Below are positions 6,057-13,170 of a DNA stretch of 15,213 nucleotides, piece after piece. Within the stretch, counting starts at the first letter, position 1; each line of letters starts with the position of its first letter. The position numbers were made by a program, and so were the translations under genes. Under the pieces are notes generated by a model. That model had not been told where the DNA came from, made no database searches, and worked only from the letters and a program-made list of their open reading frames with translations. The stretch lies in assembly GCA_020634115.1 (NCBI GenBank), contig JACKCH010000034.1, positions 1-15,213 of the forward strand, given 5' to 3'. Source of the DNA: Anaerolineaceae bacterium (lineage in GTDB: Bacteria > Chloroflexota > Anaerolineae > Aggregatilineales > Phototrophicaceae).

Positions 6057-7298
6057 TTACGGCAACGAGAATTCGGACGCGATGAAGTAGATGTCGCGGC
6101 TGTAGATCGCCTGTGCGAACAATTGGAACACCCGCCCAGATGGTGTATATCCGACTGCACCCGACTGCCGCTCGTTACCCGGCACCGCCGCGACCACCGG
6201 CACGACGGCCACTCCGTAGCCCGACTCGCCTGCAACCACAACCGGAGCGCCAATCACACCACCCCGTTCGGTAATGACCTCAGCAAAGGGGATTCTCATG
6301 ATGAGTGAAACGGCGGTTTCCAACCGCTGTGCGAGTTCCGTCGCTGCCACTTCAGCCTGGGCTGCATCCGGGTAAACCAGCATCAGCAGGGTGATCTCCT
6401 GGTCTGCACCATCCCACACATCCGCCAGGGCAAAGGCCTGATAAGGCGGTAATGGGCCGTAACTGGCAATCATGGCACGGAATTCAGCGGGAAGGTCGGG
6501 GATAAACTCACTCTCAAAGACGCCGATACTGTTAAAGTCCAAGACTAGCATCTGCGCTACCTGCCCGGAGGCTGCTGCTGCATCCACCAGCGCGGTATAG
6601 GCCGGGTTATCGGCCAGGGAAGGCAGTTCACCCTGATACGCGCCGACCACATTTTCGACGACACTGTAATCGGCTGAGTCGGCCACATAGCCCGGCAGGA
6701 CGGCCAGCGGTTCGTTCCGCCCCAGATCGCCCCCAAACGGATTGCCCGTATTACGATCCCGAATATTGATTTTTTGCCCATCTTCACAGCCATCCGGCCC
6801 GCACCATACCGTGACATCGCCCATCATGGAGTCGGTAAATCCCCGCGCGGTATAAGCCAGCGCAATAGACTGGGCGTCAAAATCACCGCCGACGAGATTG
6901 CCCTGCGACGGGGGCGCACCAAAAATCAGGGTGCGATCCATATCCGCAAACGCGAAACCGACCTGGGCAGGCATCTCCCGGATATACGCCGGTAGATTAA
7001 TCATCGGTATCCCCCCAGCCAGCCCATTCATCGCGGCCAGCCATAAACCGGCTTCCTCGGTTTGCAGCCCGCTCAAGGTGAGGACAGGCGCATTGGTGAT
7101 GCCGCGCATGGCTTCCATTACGCGGTAATCGGCATAGCTCACCACCAGGGAACCAGCCTGGGTCGCCGCATCATCCGGCACGAGCGCCAGCATCCCCAGC
7201 AGCGGGCTGGGGGCTTCATCCTGGGCGGCGACAGGCAGAACCAGAAGCGCTCCCATACAGAACAGGATGAGCAGGGTGGGGATATGACGGAATTTCAT
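6057..7298 (-). CDS. Exported protein of unknown function
   Basis: 413 residues. A clear Sec signal peptide: K2, R4, a hydrophobic run at 8-22, and probable cleavage around A24-A25-Q26 before DEAPS. There is no lipobox, so the product is likely released to the cell envelope or medium. The mature part has no hydrophobic anchor. Two closely spaced cysteines, C166 and C171 in VWCGPDGCED, could form a disulfide. I recognise no catalytic motif; alternating Gly/Ala-rich strands and helices suggest a globular fold. The ATG at 7298 is preceded on the - strand by AGAGGAA about eight bases away. A candidate -10 (TACAAG, minus strand of 7346-7351) lies 47 bases before the start. It reads toward the nitrilase-like gene. 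Confidence 0.75.
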   Translation of the reverse strand: MKFRHIPTLLILFCMGALLVLPVAAQDEAPSPLLGMLALVPDDAATQAGSLVVSYADYRVMEAMRGITNAPVLTLSGLQTEEAGLWLAAMNGLAGGIPMINLPAYIREMPAQVGFAFADMDRTLIFGAPPSQGNLVGGDFDAQSIALAYTARGFTDSMMGDVTVWCGPDGCEDGQKINIRDRNTGNPFGGDLGRNEPLAVLPGYVADSADYSVVENVVGAYQGELPSLADNPAYTALVDAAAASGQVAQMLVLDFNSIGVFESEFIPDLPAEFRAMIASYGPLPPYQAFALADVWDGADQEITLLMLVYPDAAQAEVAATELAQRLETAVSLIMRIPFAEVITERGGVIGAPVVVAGESGYGVAVVPVVAAVPGNERQSGAVGYTPSGRVFQLFAQAIYSRDIYFIASEFSLP

Positions 7299-7628
7299 GG
7301 CGAGGGTTCCTCTCTTCCCGAAAACAGGCTTTGTAACAGGTACGACTTGTATCTAAAACACCGATAGTCGCTATCTCGTCCCTATAGATTACATCTAATC
7401 CACAACTACCCGCAAGCGGAGGCGACTAGCCGGTTAGTTGGATAGCCTGAAATACTGACGACTAACGGGCCACCGGCCAACAGCCAATCTATTAGATTTC
7501 TAACATCGAATTGGTAAGGGGTGTACATCTGCCCGCGTCCATATACCGTGCGCTTAGGAAGGATGCTGAACGAGCCGGTGCTATAATAATGGATAACGTT
7601 CTGAAAGCAGCGTAAATCGAGGACAATG
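7299..7628. other. Divergent intergenic region with small palindromes
   Basis: 330 bases between divergent genes. It holds a small hairpin GATAG-TCG-CTATC (7363-7375), a perfect palindrome AATCTA-T-TAGATT (7486-7498), and a stretch (about 7424-7486) with GCCGGTTAGTTGG and CCGGCCAACAGCC, which resemble the repeat units at 4529-5180. The - strand frame across 7406-7687 has no ribosome site or motif and I do not call it a gene. Confidence 0.5.
7579..7587 (+). promoter_or_regulatory. Putative promoter of thioredoxin gene (extended -10)
   Basis: TGCTATAAT with a perfect TATAAT at 7582-7587, identical over nine bases to the element at 688-696, and 41 bases before the preferred start ATG at 7629. 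No clear -35 box. Confidence 0.65.
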
Positions 7629-8396
7629 ATGCAGGGACTCGTTATTTTAACCGATAGCACACTAGACAGCACCCTGAACGGCGACAAACCCGTTTTTATC
7701 CTGTTGTCCGATGGCAGTGGTCTGCGGGGGGACTTCGCCGCTGCCTATAAAAAGGCCGCCCAGGAAAACCCGCAGTTCGTCTTTGCCCAGGTAGACACTG
7801 CACAAAACCCGCAGTCCGTTGCACGTTTCGCCGTCGGCGGGAAGCCCGTACTGGTCGGCTGGTTTAACGGCCAGGAAGTCGTGCGGCGCAGCCGTCCCTG
7901 GGGCAGCGATGTCCCGTTAGCCATCGAAAAGATGCAAGCCGCGTTGGCGGCACACAATCCGAATGCGTTAGTAGAACAGCAAAGTGAGCCAAAACCTGTG
8001 AATACCAATCACCCGAACGACAAACCCGTACACGTGACCGACGCGACCTTTGAAGAGGACGTGCTGGAATACTCGAAAACCATGCCGGTTATCATTGATT
8101 TCTGGGCGGAATGGTGCGGCCCCTGCCGGATGGTCGCCCCGACCCTGGAAAAACTGGCGAAAGATTTCGCTGGGCAGATTCGTGTCGCCAAAGTGGACGT
8201 GGATCACAACCCCGGTCTGTCCCAGGCTTTCAAGGTCATGAGCATCCCGACGATCATGATCGTCAAGGAACGCACCATCGTCTTCAGCCAGCCGGGTGCG
8301 CTGCCGGAATCGGCCTTCGTAGACCTGGCGCAGCAGGCCATCGCGCTGCAACTGCCGCCGCGTGAAGAAGAAGCCGAAGAGCCGGTGCAGGAGTAA
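7629..8396 (+). CDS. Two-domain thioredoxin-fold protein (one degenerate, one active domain)
   Basis: About 255 residues. The C-terminal half (about 134-245) is a classical thioredoxin: FWAEWCGPCRM with C163 and C166, and the cis-proline loop MSIPT (P207). The N-terminal half (about 1-110) has the same strand-helix order and a cis-Pro-like GGKPVLVGWF, but where the active site should be it reads SDGSGLRG, with no cysteine; it probably serves for substrate docking or dimerisation. A low-complexity linker (116-132) joins them, and the C-terminus is Glu-rich (REEEAEEPVQE). It has no signal peptide, so it acts in the cytoplasm as a disulfide reductase or co-chaperone (the arrangement recalls CnoX/YbbN in reverse order, without TPR repeats). 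Two ATGs lie at 7626 and 7629; GAGGA at 7619-7623 is five bases from the second, which I prefer. Single-gene unit ended by the hairpin at 8432-8457. Confidence 0.9.
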   Translation: MQGLVILTDSTLDSTLNGDKPVFILLSDGSGLRGDFAAAYKKAAQENPQFVFAQVDTAQNPQSVARFAVGGKPVLVGWFNGQEVVRRSRPWGSDVPLAIEKMQAALAAHNPNALVEQQSEPKPVNTNHPNDKPVHVTDATFEEDVLEYSKTMPVIIDFWAEWCGPCRMVAPTLEKLAKDFAGQIRVAKVDVDHNPGLSQAFKVMSIPTIMIVKERTIVFSQPGALPESAFVDLAQQAIALQLPPREEEAEEPVQE

Positions 8397-8425
8397 ATTT
8401 CTCCGGCGCGAAATCAATGCAAAGC

Positions 8426-8434
8426 TGGTACAAT
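8426..8434 (+). promoter_or_regulatory. Putative promoter of hydrolase operon, overlapping a terminator
   Basis: TGGTACAAT with TACAAT at 8429-8434 lies 36 bases before ATG 8471. The last three bases of the hexamer are also the first bases of the terminator hairpin stem (8432-8457). Confidence 0.5.
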
Positions 8435-8459
8435 GCCTCGTCGTAAGATGAGGCATTTT
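8432..8459 (+). terminator. Intrinsic terminator of thioredoxin gene
   Basis: AATGCCTCGTC and GATGAGGCATT form an 11-pair stem (one G-T wobble) closed by a GTAA (GNRA) tetraloop at 8443-8446. The stem runs into TTTT (8456-8459). It starts 36 bases after the thioredoxin stop codon. A transcript begun at the overlapping promoter would start inside the stem and so escape termination. Confidence 0.75.
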
Positions 8460-8470
8460 GATTCAAGGCC

Positions 8471-9175
8471 ATGTACGTTATGCAAACCAATCATATTTTC
8501 ATCCTGATCCACAGCCCGCGTGTTGGCCCGCTGACGTGGAGCAGCGTCGCCAACGAACTCCACCAGAATGACATTGAAGCCAATCTAGTGGTGCTACCTC
8601 GCCCCAACAACGCCCCCTTCTACCCGTCCCAGGCTGAGGCTATCGCCAAAACCGTCAATGAACTCCCCGCCCACAGCCTGCCCATCCTGGTAGGTCACAG
8701 CGGCGCGAGTGCGCTGCTTCCAGCGGCACGACAGTTGATTGACCGCCCCCTGACCGGGTATATCCTGGTGGATTCCCATTTCCCCCAGGACGGGAAAAGC
8801 CGCCTTGAGCTGCATGGCGACCCGGCGGAAACCGAACGGATGCGGCAGGAGGGCAGCGACGGCAAGCTGCCGGTATGGAGCGAGGCCGACTTGCTAGATG
8901 TGATTGCCCCGCCGTTGATGCGCCAGATGTTAGTCGAAGAAATGCGCCCGACTCCACTCGCGCTTTATGAGGAAGCGATTCCGGTGTTCCCCGGTTGGCC
9001 GGACTGTCCCGGCGGGTATATTCGGTTCACCCCGGCGTATGAGGTCGATTTCCAACAGGCACAGGAGCACGGCTGGACGACCCGCGTCCTGGAAGGTACA
9101 CATTTCCAGATGTTCAATCGCCCGGCGGATGTCGCCAACGTACTCGTGAAAATTGTCGATTCCTGGGGGGTATAG
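8471..9175 (+). CDS. Alpha/beta-hydrolase family protein
   Basis: 234-residue cytoplasmic hydrolase of unknown substrate. The nucleophile elbow is VGHSGAS with S77; the last position is Ala instead of the more usual Gly. The oxyanion region is ILIHSPRVGPLTW (11-23), where HS replaces the common HG. Catalytic His is probably H211 in GTHFQMFNRP; the acid residue is less certain. The middle part (about 105-175) is a helical cap. The residue pattern suits an esterase- or lactonase-like enzyme of the AB hydrolase_1 group, but I cannot name the reaction. ATG 8471 has AAGG only two bases upstream; ATG 8480 (MQTNHIF) is 11 bases away, so the start is ambiguous. First gene of a three-gene operon: the next ATG directly follows the stop codon. 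Confidence 0.8.
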   Translation: MYVMQTNHIFILIHSPRVGPLTWSSVANELHQNDIEANLVVLPRPNNAPFYPSQAEAIAKTVNELPAHSLPILVGHSGASALLPAARQLIDRPLTGYILVDSHFPQDGKSRLELHGDPAETERMRQEGSDGKLPVWSEADLLDVIAPPLMRQMLVEEMRPTPLALYEEAIPVFPGWPDCPGGYIRFTPAYEVDFQQAQEHGWTTRVLEGTHFQMFNRPADVANVLVKIVDSWGV

Positions 9176-9835
9176 ATGACACAGCAAGCACAGACGTTCA
9201 TCGCTGAAGATTCCGCCCGGCTGAACTACTGGCTGCACCTGCCCGCCACTTATACGGCGGAAGCGGGGACACGCTGGCCGCTCATCCTCTTTTTACACGG
9301 CATGGGCGAACGCGGTGATGATCTCGAACTCGTGAAAATACACGGTATCGCCAGAGTCGTTGAGTCCCAGCCTGATTTTCCCTTTATCACCGTCTCGCCG
9401 CAGTGTCCAATCACATCGGTGTGGATGACGGATGAACTCGGCCACCTGGGGGCATTACTGGACGCGGTTATCGCCCAGTATGCGGTGGATACCGACCGGA
9501 TCTACCTGACCGGCCTGAGCATGGGCGGTGCTGGCACCTGGCATCTGGCGGCTCGTTCCCCGGAACGCTTTGCGGCCATCGTGCCGGTCTGCGGCGGCGG
9601 CCCGCTGGATGACGCCTGCAAACTCGAAACCATGCCAATCTGGGCGTTTCATGGTGACGCCGATGAGGTTGTGCCGGTGAGTGCATCCGAAACGATGATC
9701 GCGGCGGTGCAGGCCTGCGGTGGTACACCGCGCCTGACGGTTTATCCCGGCGTCAACCATGACTCCTGGACGCAAACGTATGCTAATCCCGACTTGTATA
9801 CCTGGTTTCTCCAACATCGTCTGACAGAAAGATAG
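9176..9835 (+). CDS. Esterase/phospholipase-like alpha/beta hydrolase
   Basis: 219-residue serine hydrolase with a complete triad: S115 in LTGLSMGGAGTW, D163 in HGDADEVVP, H195 in PGVNHDSW. The oxyanion segment is LFLHGMGERGDD (38-49). The DRIYLTGLSMGG signature and HGxxDxVVP motif are typical of the PHB-depolymerase-like / dienelactone-hydrolase-like esterases, also labelled prolyl-oligopeptidase-family esterases. No signal peptide, so it acts in the cytoplasm. Its ATG directly follows the previous stop codon, with a GGGGGG ribosome site overlapping the end of that gene, so the two hydrolases are translationally coupled and probably work on related compounds. The substrate is unknown. Confidence 0.85.
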   Translation: MTQQAQTFIAEDSARLNYWLHLPATYTAEAGTRWPLILFLHGMGERGDDLELVKIHGIARVVESQPDFPFITVSPQCPITSVWMTDELGHLGALLDAVIAQYAVDTDRIYLTGLSMGGAGTWHLAARSPERFAAIVPVCGGGPLDDACKLETMPIWAFHGDADEVVPVSASETMIAAVQACGGTPRLTVYPGVNHDSWTQTYANPDLYTWFLQHRLTER

Positions 9836-9841
9836 CTCATT

Positions 9842-10564
9842 ATGTATCACTGTAATGGACACCCGGTTCAACTTATCCTGTTTGATATTGATGGGACGCT
9901 GCTGTGGCCGAAGGGGGCTGGCCGGGAATCCACCCGCGCCGCGATGCGGGAAGTCTTCGGGAGTGAGGGCAGCCTGAATGACCACCATTTCGGTGGCAAA
10001 ACCGACTGGTTCACGCTGGCAGAACTGCTGCGCGAGTCCGGCCATACTGCCGACGACATTGGTCGCCGGATGCCGGAGTACGAGCAGGTGATTGCCCATC
10101 ACCTAGGGAACATGATCGGAGACTTTCCGATTGCACCGTGCCCTGGCGCGCTTGACCTGGTGCGAGAACTCATCACCCGCAACTGGCTGCTTTTGGGACT
10201 TATCACCGGGAACGTCTCCACCACTGCGCCACTGAAACTGCGGGCGGCGGGTTTTGACCCAGCCTGGTTCGCGGTGGGCGCGTATGGCAGCGAATCCACC
10301 AACCGCAACGATCTGCCATTTCTGGCGCTGGAACGGGCGGAACAGCTGCGCGGCCATCCCATCGCGGCGCAAAGTGTAATTATTGTGGGTGACACCCCAG
10401 CGGATGTAGCCTGTGCACGGGCGGTGGGTGCGGTCTCAGTGGCAGTGAATACCGGGTTCAGCAGCCGCGAGAGCCTGGAAGCAACGCAACCGGATTACCT
10501 GCTGGATGACCTGACCACGTTTTTCAGCCAGGTGCTATCTCAACCCGCGCGGACGGGGCGATAG
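9842..10564 (+). CDS. HAD-superfamily phosphatase (phosphoglycolate phosphatase-like)
   Basis: 240 residues with all four HAD motifs: motif I FDIDGT (nucleophile D15, acid D17), motif II LITGN (T122), motif III lysine around K132, motif IV VGDTPAD (D184, D188). The C1 cap (about 25-105) is helical, as in phosphoglycolate phosphatase and beta-phosphoglucomutase relatives. It removes phosphate from a small metabolite in the cytoplasm; the exact substrate is open. It lies six bases after the second hydrolase and ends the operon. The ribosome site is weak (AAAGATAG), consistent with coupled translation. The extra N-terminal MYHCNGHPVQ before the first strand is slightly longer than usual. Confidence 0.88.
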   Translation: MYHCNGHPVQLILFDIDGTLLWPKGAGRESTRAAMREVFGSEGSLNDHHFGGKTDWFTLAELLRESGHTADDIGRRMPEYEQVIAHHLGNMIGDFPIAPCPGALDLVRELITRNWLLLGLITGNVSTTAPLKLRAAGFDPAWFAVGAYGSESTNRNDLPFLALERAEQLRGHPIAAQSVIIVGDTPADVACARAVGAVSVAVNTGFSSRESLEATQPDYLLDDLTTFFSQVLSQPARTGR

Positions 10565-10613
10565 AGCCTTGAGTCACTGGGTATTATTCACAAGTTATTT
10601 ATAAAACGTATCG

Positions 10614-10680
10614 ACCACTAAAATCGCGCTGTGGTTATAATAATTACAGTACATTAAGTGGTTCGAATTTGCTCAACCAC
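10614..10680 (+). promoter_or_regulatory. Putative promoter with GTGGT/ACCAC operator half-sites
   Basis: TATAAT at 10636-10641 precedes the kinase gene. Around it are four copies of one pentamer: ACCAC at 10614-10618 and GTGGT at 10631-10635 (facing each other across 12 bases), then GTGGTT at 10658-10663 and AACCAC at 10675-10680 (a perfect six-base inverted pair across 11 bases). The second copy abuts the -10 box. This looks like an operator for a dimeric regulator. Confidence 0.45.
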
Positions 10681-10723
10681 GTATCACTGTTTAGATGTAG
10701 GGTTGCAGTTAGAGGGATGCCCC

Positions 10724-12160
10724 GTGCTACTCATGGTTTCTTCAAAAACAACCGATATCCTGTCGAGGCTGGTTTGTCCAAACGCGCGAATCAGTGGTCT
10801 GGAGCAGCGGAACCGGGCGCGCTTATTTTTGATTACGATGCTGTTTTCAATGGGCGCATTTATCCTTGGTTTTATGTTTCGCCGGGATCCCGAACTGCCA
10901 GCCGTTATCGCGTTTTCACTGGGTTTGTATCTTCTGGGACGAACGCGTTATTATCGCGCCGCCGTTGCGCTGACAGTCTTTATTTTGGCGGCACCATCCC
11001 TACTTATATTATATATTCGCGGGATAGAATATTCAGAATACCACCTGTTTCTGTCACTTGCGTGGTTGTCGATGCCCTTGCTGCTGGCAACAGTGGCAGC
11101 CCCGCTGCGTAACGCTATTTTTGCGGTGGTTATGATTATCCTGGCCGCATCTATCATTGGTATCGCTCGTGGCATTAATCCATACTACCTGGTAGCACCA
11201 ATCGCCTTCCTGTCTATAATCAGCGGCCTCGCCGTACTGACCACCTACATTCGCTCTGTTTACGCCCAACAGATTCAGCTTCAAGTACAACAACTTCAGA
11301 CCCATAATCAATCTTTGGAAAGTATTGTCCAGGCCCGCACAGCGGAATTGGAGGCTACTGTGCAGAGGCTGGAAGCGGAAATTGTGACACACAAGCAAAC
11401 ACAAGAAGAGCTTGCCCAATCGCATGACAAGGTTCTCCAGGCGCTGAGTGTACGGACACAAATTCTGGCGAATGTCAGCCATGATTCCCGAACACCGCTA
11501 AATATCATCACTTTGCGCTCCGAAATGCTCCAGAGAGAGTTATATGGGCCATTGAACGCGAAACAGAGATCCGTACTTGATGAAATTCTGACTCATGCGG
11601 AACAGCTATTGCAGTTCATCAACAATCTCTTACAGGCGGCCCAATCGGATACCAGAGACGTATCCGATAAACCCGAGGAATTTCTCCTGGGCGCATTTCT
11701 GCAGGATATTGAGAGCACCTATCGGATACTCGCCAGAGAAAAAGGGCTACATTTTCAGTTAATCTATCACCAGATGGATCAGGAACAGTTAAAGATTCTC
11801 ATAGACAAACAGCATCTGCGACAGATCATGCAGAATCTGATTGGAAACGCGATCAAATTTACCTATACTGGCGAAGTTCAGGTTGAAGTGGATTACCATG
11901 TTGAGGAACTCACCATTTCAGTTCAGGATACCGGGTCGGGCATTCCGGCTAAGGACCAGGCCAGAATATTTGAAGCGTTTCATCAGGTGGATGGGTCATT
12001 GACCCGCGAGCAAAACCGGGGGGTTGGCCTGGGGCTGTCTATTGTCAAGCAGCTTGTCGAGTCCATGCACGGGGAAATCCACCTCCAAAGTGAAGTAGGG
12101 GTTGGGAGTACTTTTCATATCTGTCTGCCGTTAATTACAGCACAACCTACAATGAGGTAA
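10724..12160 (+). CDS. Membrane sensor histidine kinase (six TM segments)
   Basis: 478 residues from GTG 10724. The N-terminal region has about six hydrophobic segments (34-51, 58-73, 79-98, 107-126, 129-149, 154-176), with only short loops and no large extracellular domain, so sensing is likely within or near the membrane. A long coiled coil (about 179-243, rich in Q/E/L) leads to the DHp domain with H253 in NVSHDSRTPLN. The ATPase domain is intact: N-box N375 (NLIGNAIKFT), G1 DTGSGIP (D402), F-box IFEAFHQV, G2 GVGLGLSI (433-440). AGAGGG at 10711-10716 is seven bases before GTG 10724; ATG 10733 is the alternative. The stop codon overlaps the ribosome site of the receiver gene. Base composition is visibly AT-richer than the genes before it. 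Confidence 0.88.
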   Translation: MLLMVSSKTTDILSRLVCPNARISGLEQRNRARLFLITMLFSMGAFILGFMFRRDPELPAVIAFSLGLYLLGRTRYYRAAVALTVFILAAPSLLILYIRGIEYSEYHLFLSLAWLSMPLLLATVAAPLRNAIFAVVMIILAASIIGIARGINPYYLVAPIAFLSIISGLAVLTTYIRSVYAQQIQLQVQQLQTHNQSLESIVQARTAELEATVQRLEAEIVTHKQTQEELAQSHDKVLQALSVRTQILANVSHDSRTPLNIITLRSEMLQRELYGPLNAKQRSVLDEILTHAEQLLQFINNLLQAAQSDTRDVSDKPEEFLLGAFLQDIESTYRILAREKGLHFQLIYHQMDQEQLKILIDKQHLRQIMQNLIGNAIKFTYTGEVQVEVDYHVEELTISVQDTGSGIPAKDQARIFEAFHQVDGSLTREQNRGVGLGLSIVKQLVESMHGEIHLQSEVGVGSTFHICLPLITAQPTMR

Positions 12161-12165
12161 GAACC

Positions 12166-12531
12166 ATGACGCCAAAACGCATAGCCATTGTTGAAGATGA
12201 TTGGAATTTAGGGTCAGTTTTTGCGGAAGCCTTTACTTTGGAAGGACACACCGTGACCTTTATCCAGGATGGGGCAACCGCAGTTCAGCAACTCAAGGAT
12301 TTTCAACCCGACGTCGTAACCCTTGATCTCCACATGCCAAAGGTATCTGGGATTGAAATTCTGAAAGCTATCCGTGCGGATGATGATCTTGCTCCTGTGA
12401 AAGTCATCATTGTCAGTGCGGATCCTACTGCTGGTCAATCCGCCGCTAATCTGGCTGATATGCTGCTGGTGAAACCAGTATCGCTCGACGACTTACTCGG
12501 CTTAATGGATAGACTGGCGTTTTCTCCGTAA
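12166..12531 (+). CDS. Single-domain response regulator paired with the membrane kinase
   Basis: 121-residue receiver without output domain. It has E10-D11-D12, phospho-acceptor D54 in VVTLDLHMP, switch S84 in IIVSADP and K103 in LLVKPVS. GAGG (12154-12157) overlaps the kinase stop codon and lies eight bases before ATG 12166, so it is coupled to the kinase and is its most likely phosphate acceptor. With no DNA-binding domain, the signal must pass on by protein contact, or back to another kinase in a relay. Confidence 0.9.
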   Translation: MTPKRIAIVEDDWNLGSVFAEAFTLEGHTVTFIQDGATAVQQLKDFQPDVVTLDLHMPKVSGIEILKAIRADDDLAPVKVIIVSADPTAGQSAANLADMLLVKPVSLDDLLGLMDRLAFSP

Positions 12532-12966
12532 AGATCGCACGCCATATAGAACTTCATTTTGTCCAACCACGAGATCTAGTCGGTTGAGATACATCAGCAT
12601 TCTCGCTGACTCTCATTTGATTGAGTTAGACAAGCGGGGTTCGCACGGTGTTTCGCCTATTAACTGCATTTATTGACCTTGCGATTTAGCTGCAAATTTC
12701 ACATACTCCGCCTATCATTTGTCACATGGCACGACTGACATTTTGTGTTATGTTGGTTTTGATGGAAGATCAACAAGGTGCTTAATCAAATATTTTTCCA
12801 TTTTGGCCTTTGAAGTTAACGAAAAATGAGAGTTTCTGTGTAAATTGAACCTCTGCCCCCCGGAAAAGTTAATAATAGATAAAAGATTTCGCACCGATTT
12901 TCAGGTCGTAATCCTAGCGGTACATTCAGCCGATAATTGTCATCCATTCGTAGTCCATTGGCGGCG

Positions 12967-12983
12967 GACAACACGGTGTTGTC
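12967..12983. promoter_or_regulatory. Perfect palindrome, candidate operator
   Basis: GACAACAC-G-GTGTTGTC is an exact 8+1+8 inverted repeat, nine bases before the long hairpin at 12992. Symmetry and size fit a binding site for a dimeric regulator. It could also be a small RNA stem. Confidence 0.45.
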
Positions 12984-12991
12984 TTACGAAA

Positions 12992-13040
12992 TTTGCGTAG
13001 GTTCCTGGGTCTGGCCTACCCATTGAACCAGATACGCAAA
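12992..13040 (+). promoter_or_regulatory. Long imperfect hairpin upstream of the sigma gene
   Basis: Three paired blocks line up in order: TTTGCGTA (12992-12999) with TACGCAAA (13033-13040), GGTTC (13000-13004) with GAACC (13025-13029), TGGGT (13006-13010) with ACCCA (13018-13022). That is 18 Watson-Crick pairs, interrupted by a three-base bulge and a 1x2 internal loop, around the seven-base loop CTGGCCT. There is no T-run, so it is not a simple terminator. Possible roles are a structured leader of the sigma mRNA, a small RNA, or a remnant of a mobile-element end. Confidence 0.5.
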
Positions 13041-13170
13041 ACCTTATCCACCACCCAGTTTTTACGTTTTGGCATACAAGTGGCGAAAAAATCGTTTCAA
13101 AGCCGAGTCCGGTATATGAACGACGCTGCTGATGTTAGAAGTTGTTACTTGATTTTTCTTGGAGAATTTT

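Larger units (their letters stand above)
12532..13170. other. Long non-coding region upstream of sigma factor
   Basis: 639 bases, AT-richer than the surrounding genes, with no convincing gene. The only sizeable frame (12993-13199, +) overlaps the sigma gene start and has no ribosome site. Visible features: AACCAC at 12565-12570 (same CAACCACG as at 10674); a possible promoter TTGAAC (12845-12850) with a TA-rich -10 near 12869; a perfect palindrome at 12967-12983; a long hairpin at 12992-13040; GGTATATG at 13111-13118, 52 bases before the sigma gene, as a weak -10. No transposase remnant was recognised. Confidence 0.5.

Noticed and set aside
7406..7687. Open frame of 93 codons on the - strand before the thioredoxin gene
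   Set aside because: It overlaps the thioredoxin start and the promoter, and shows no motif or ribosome site.
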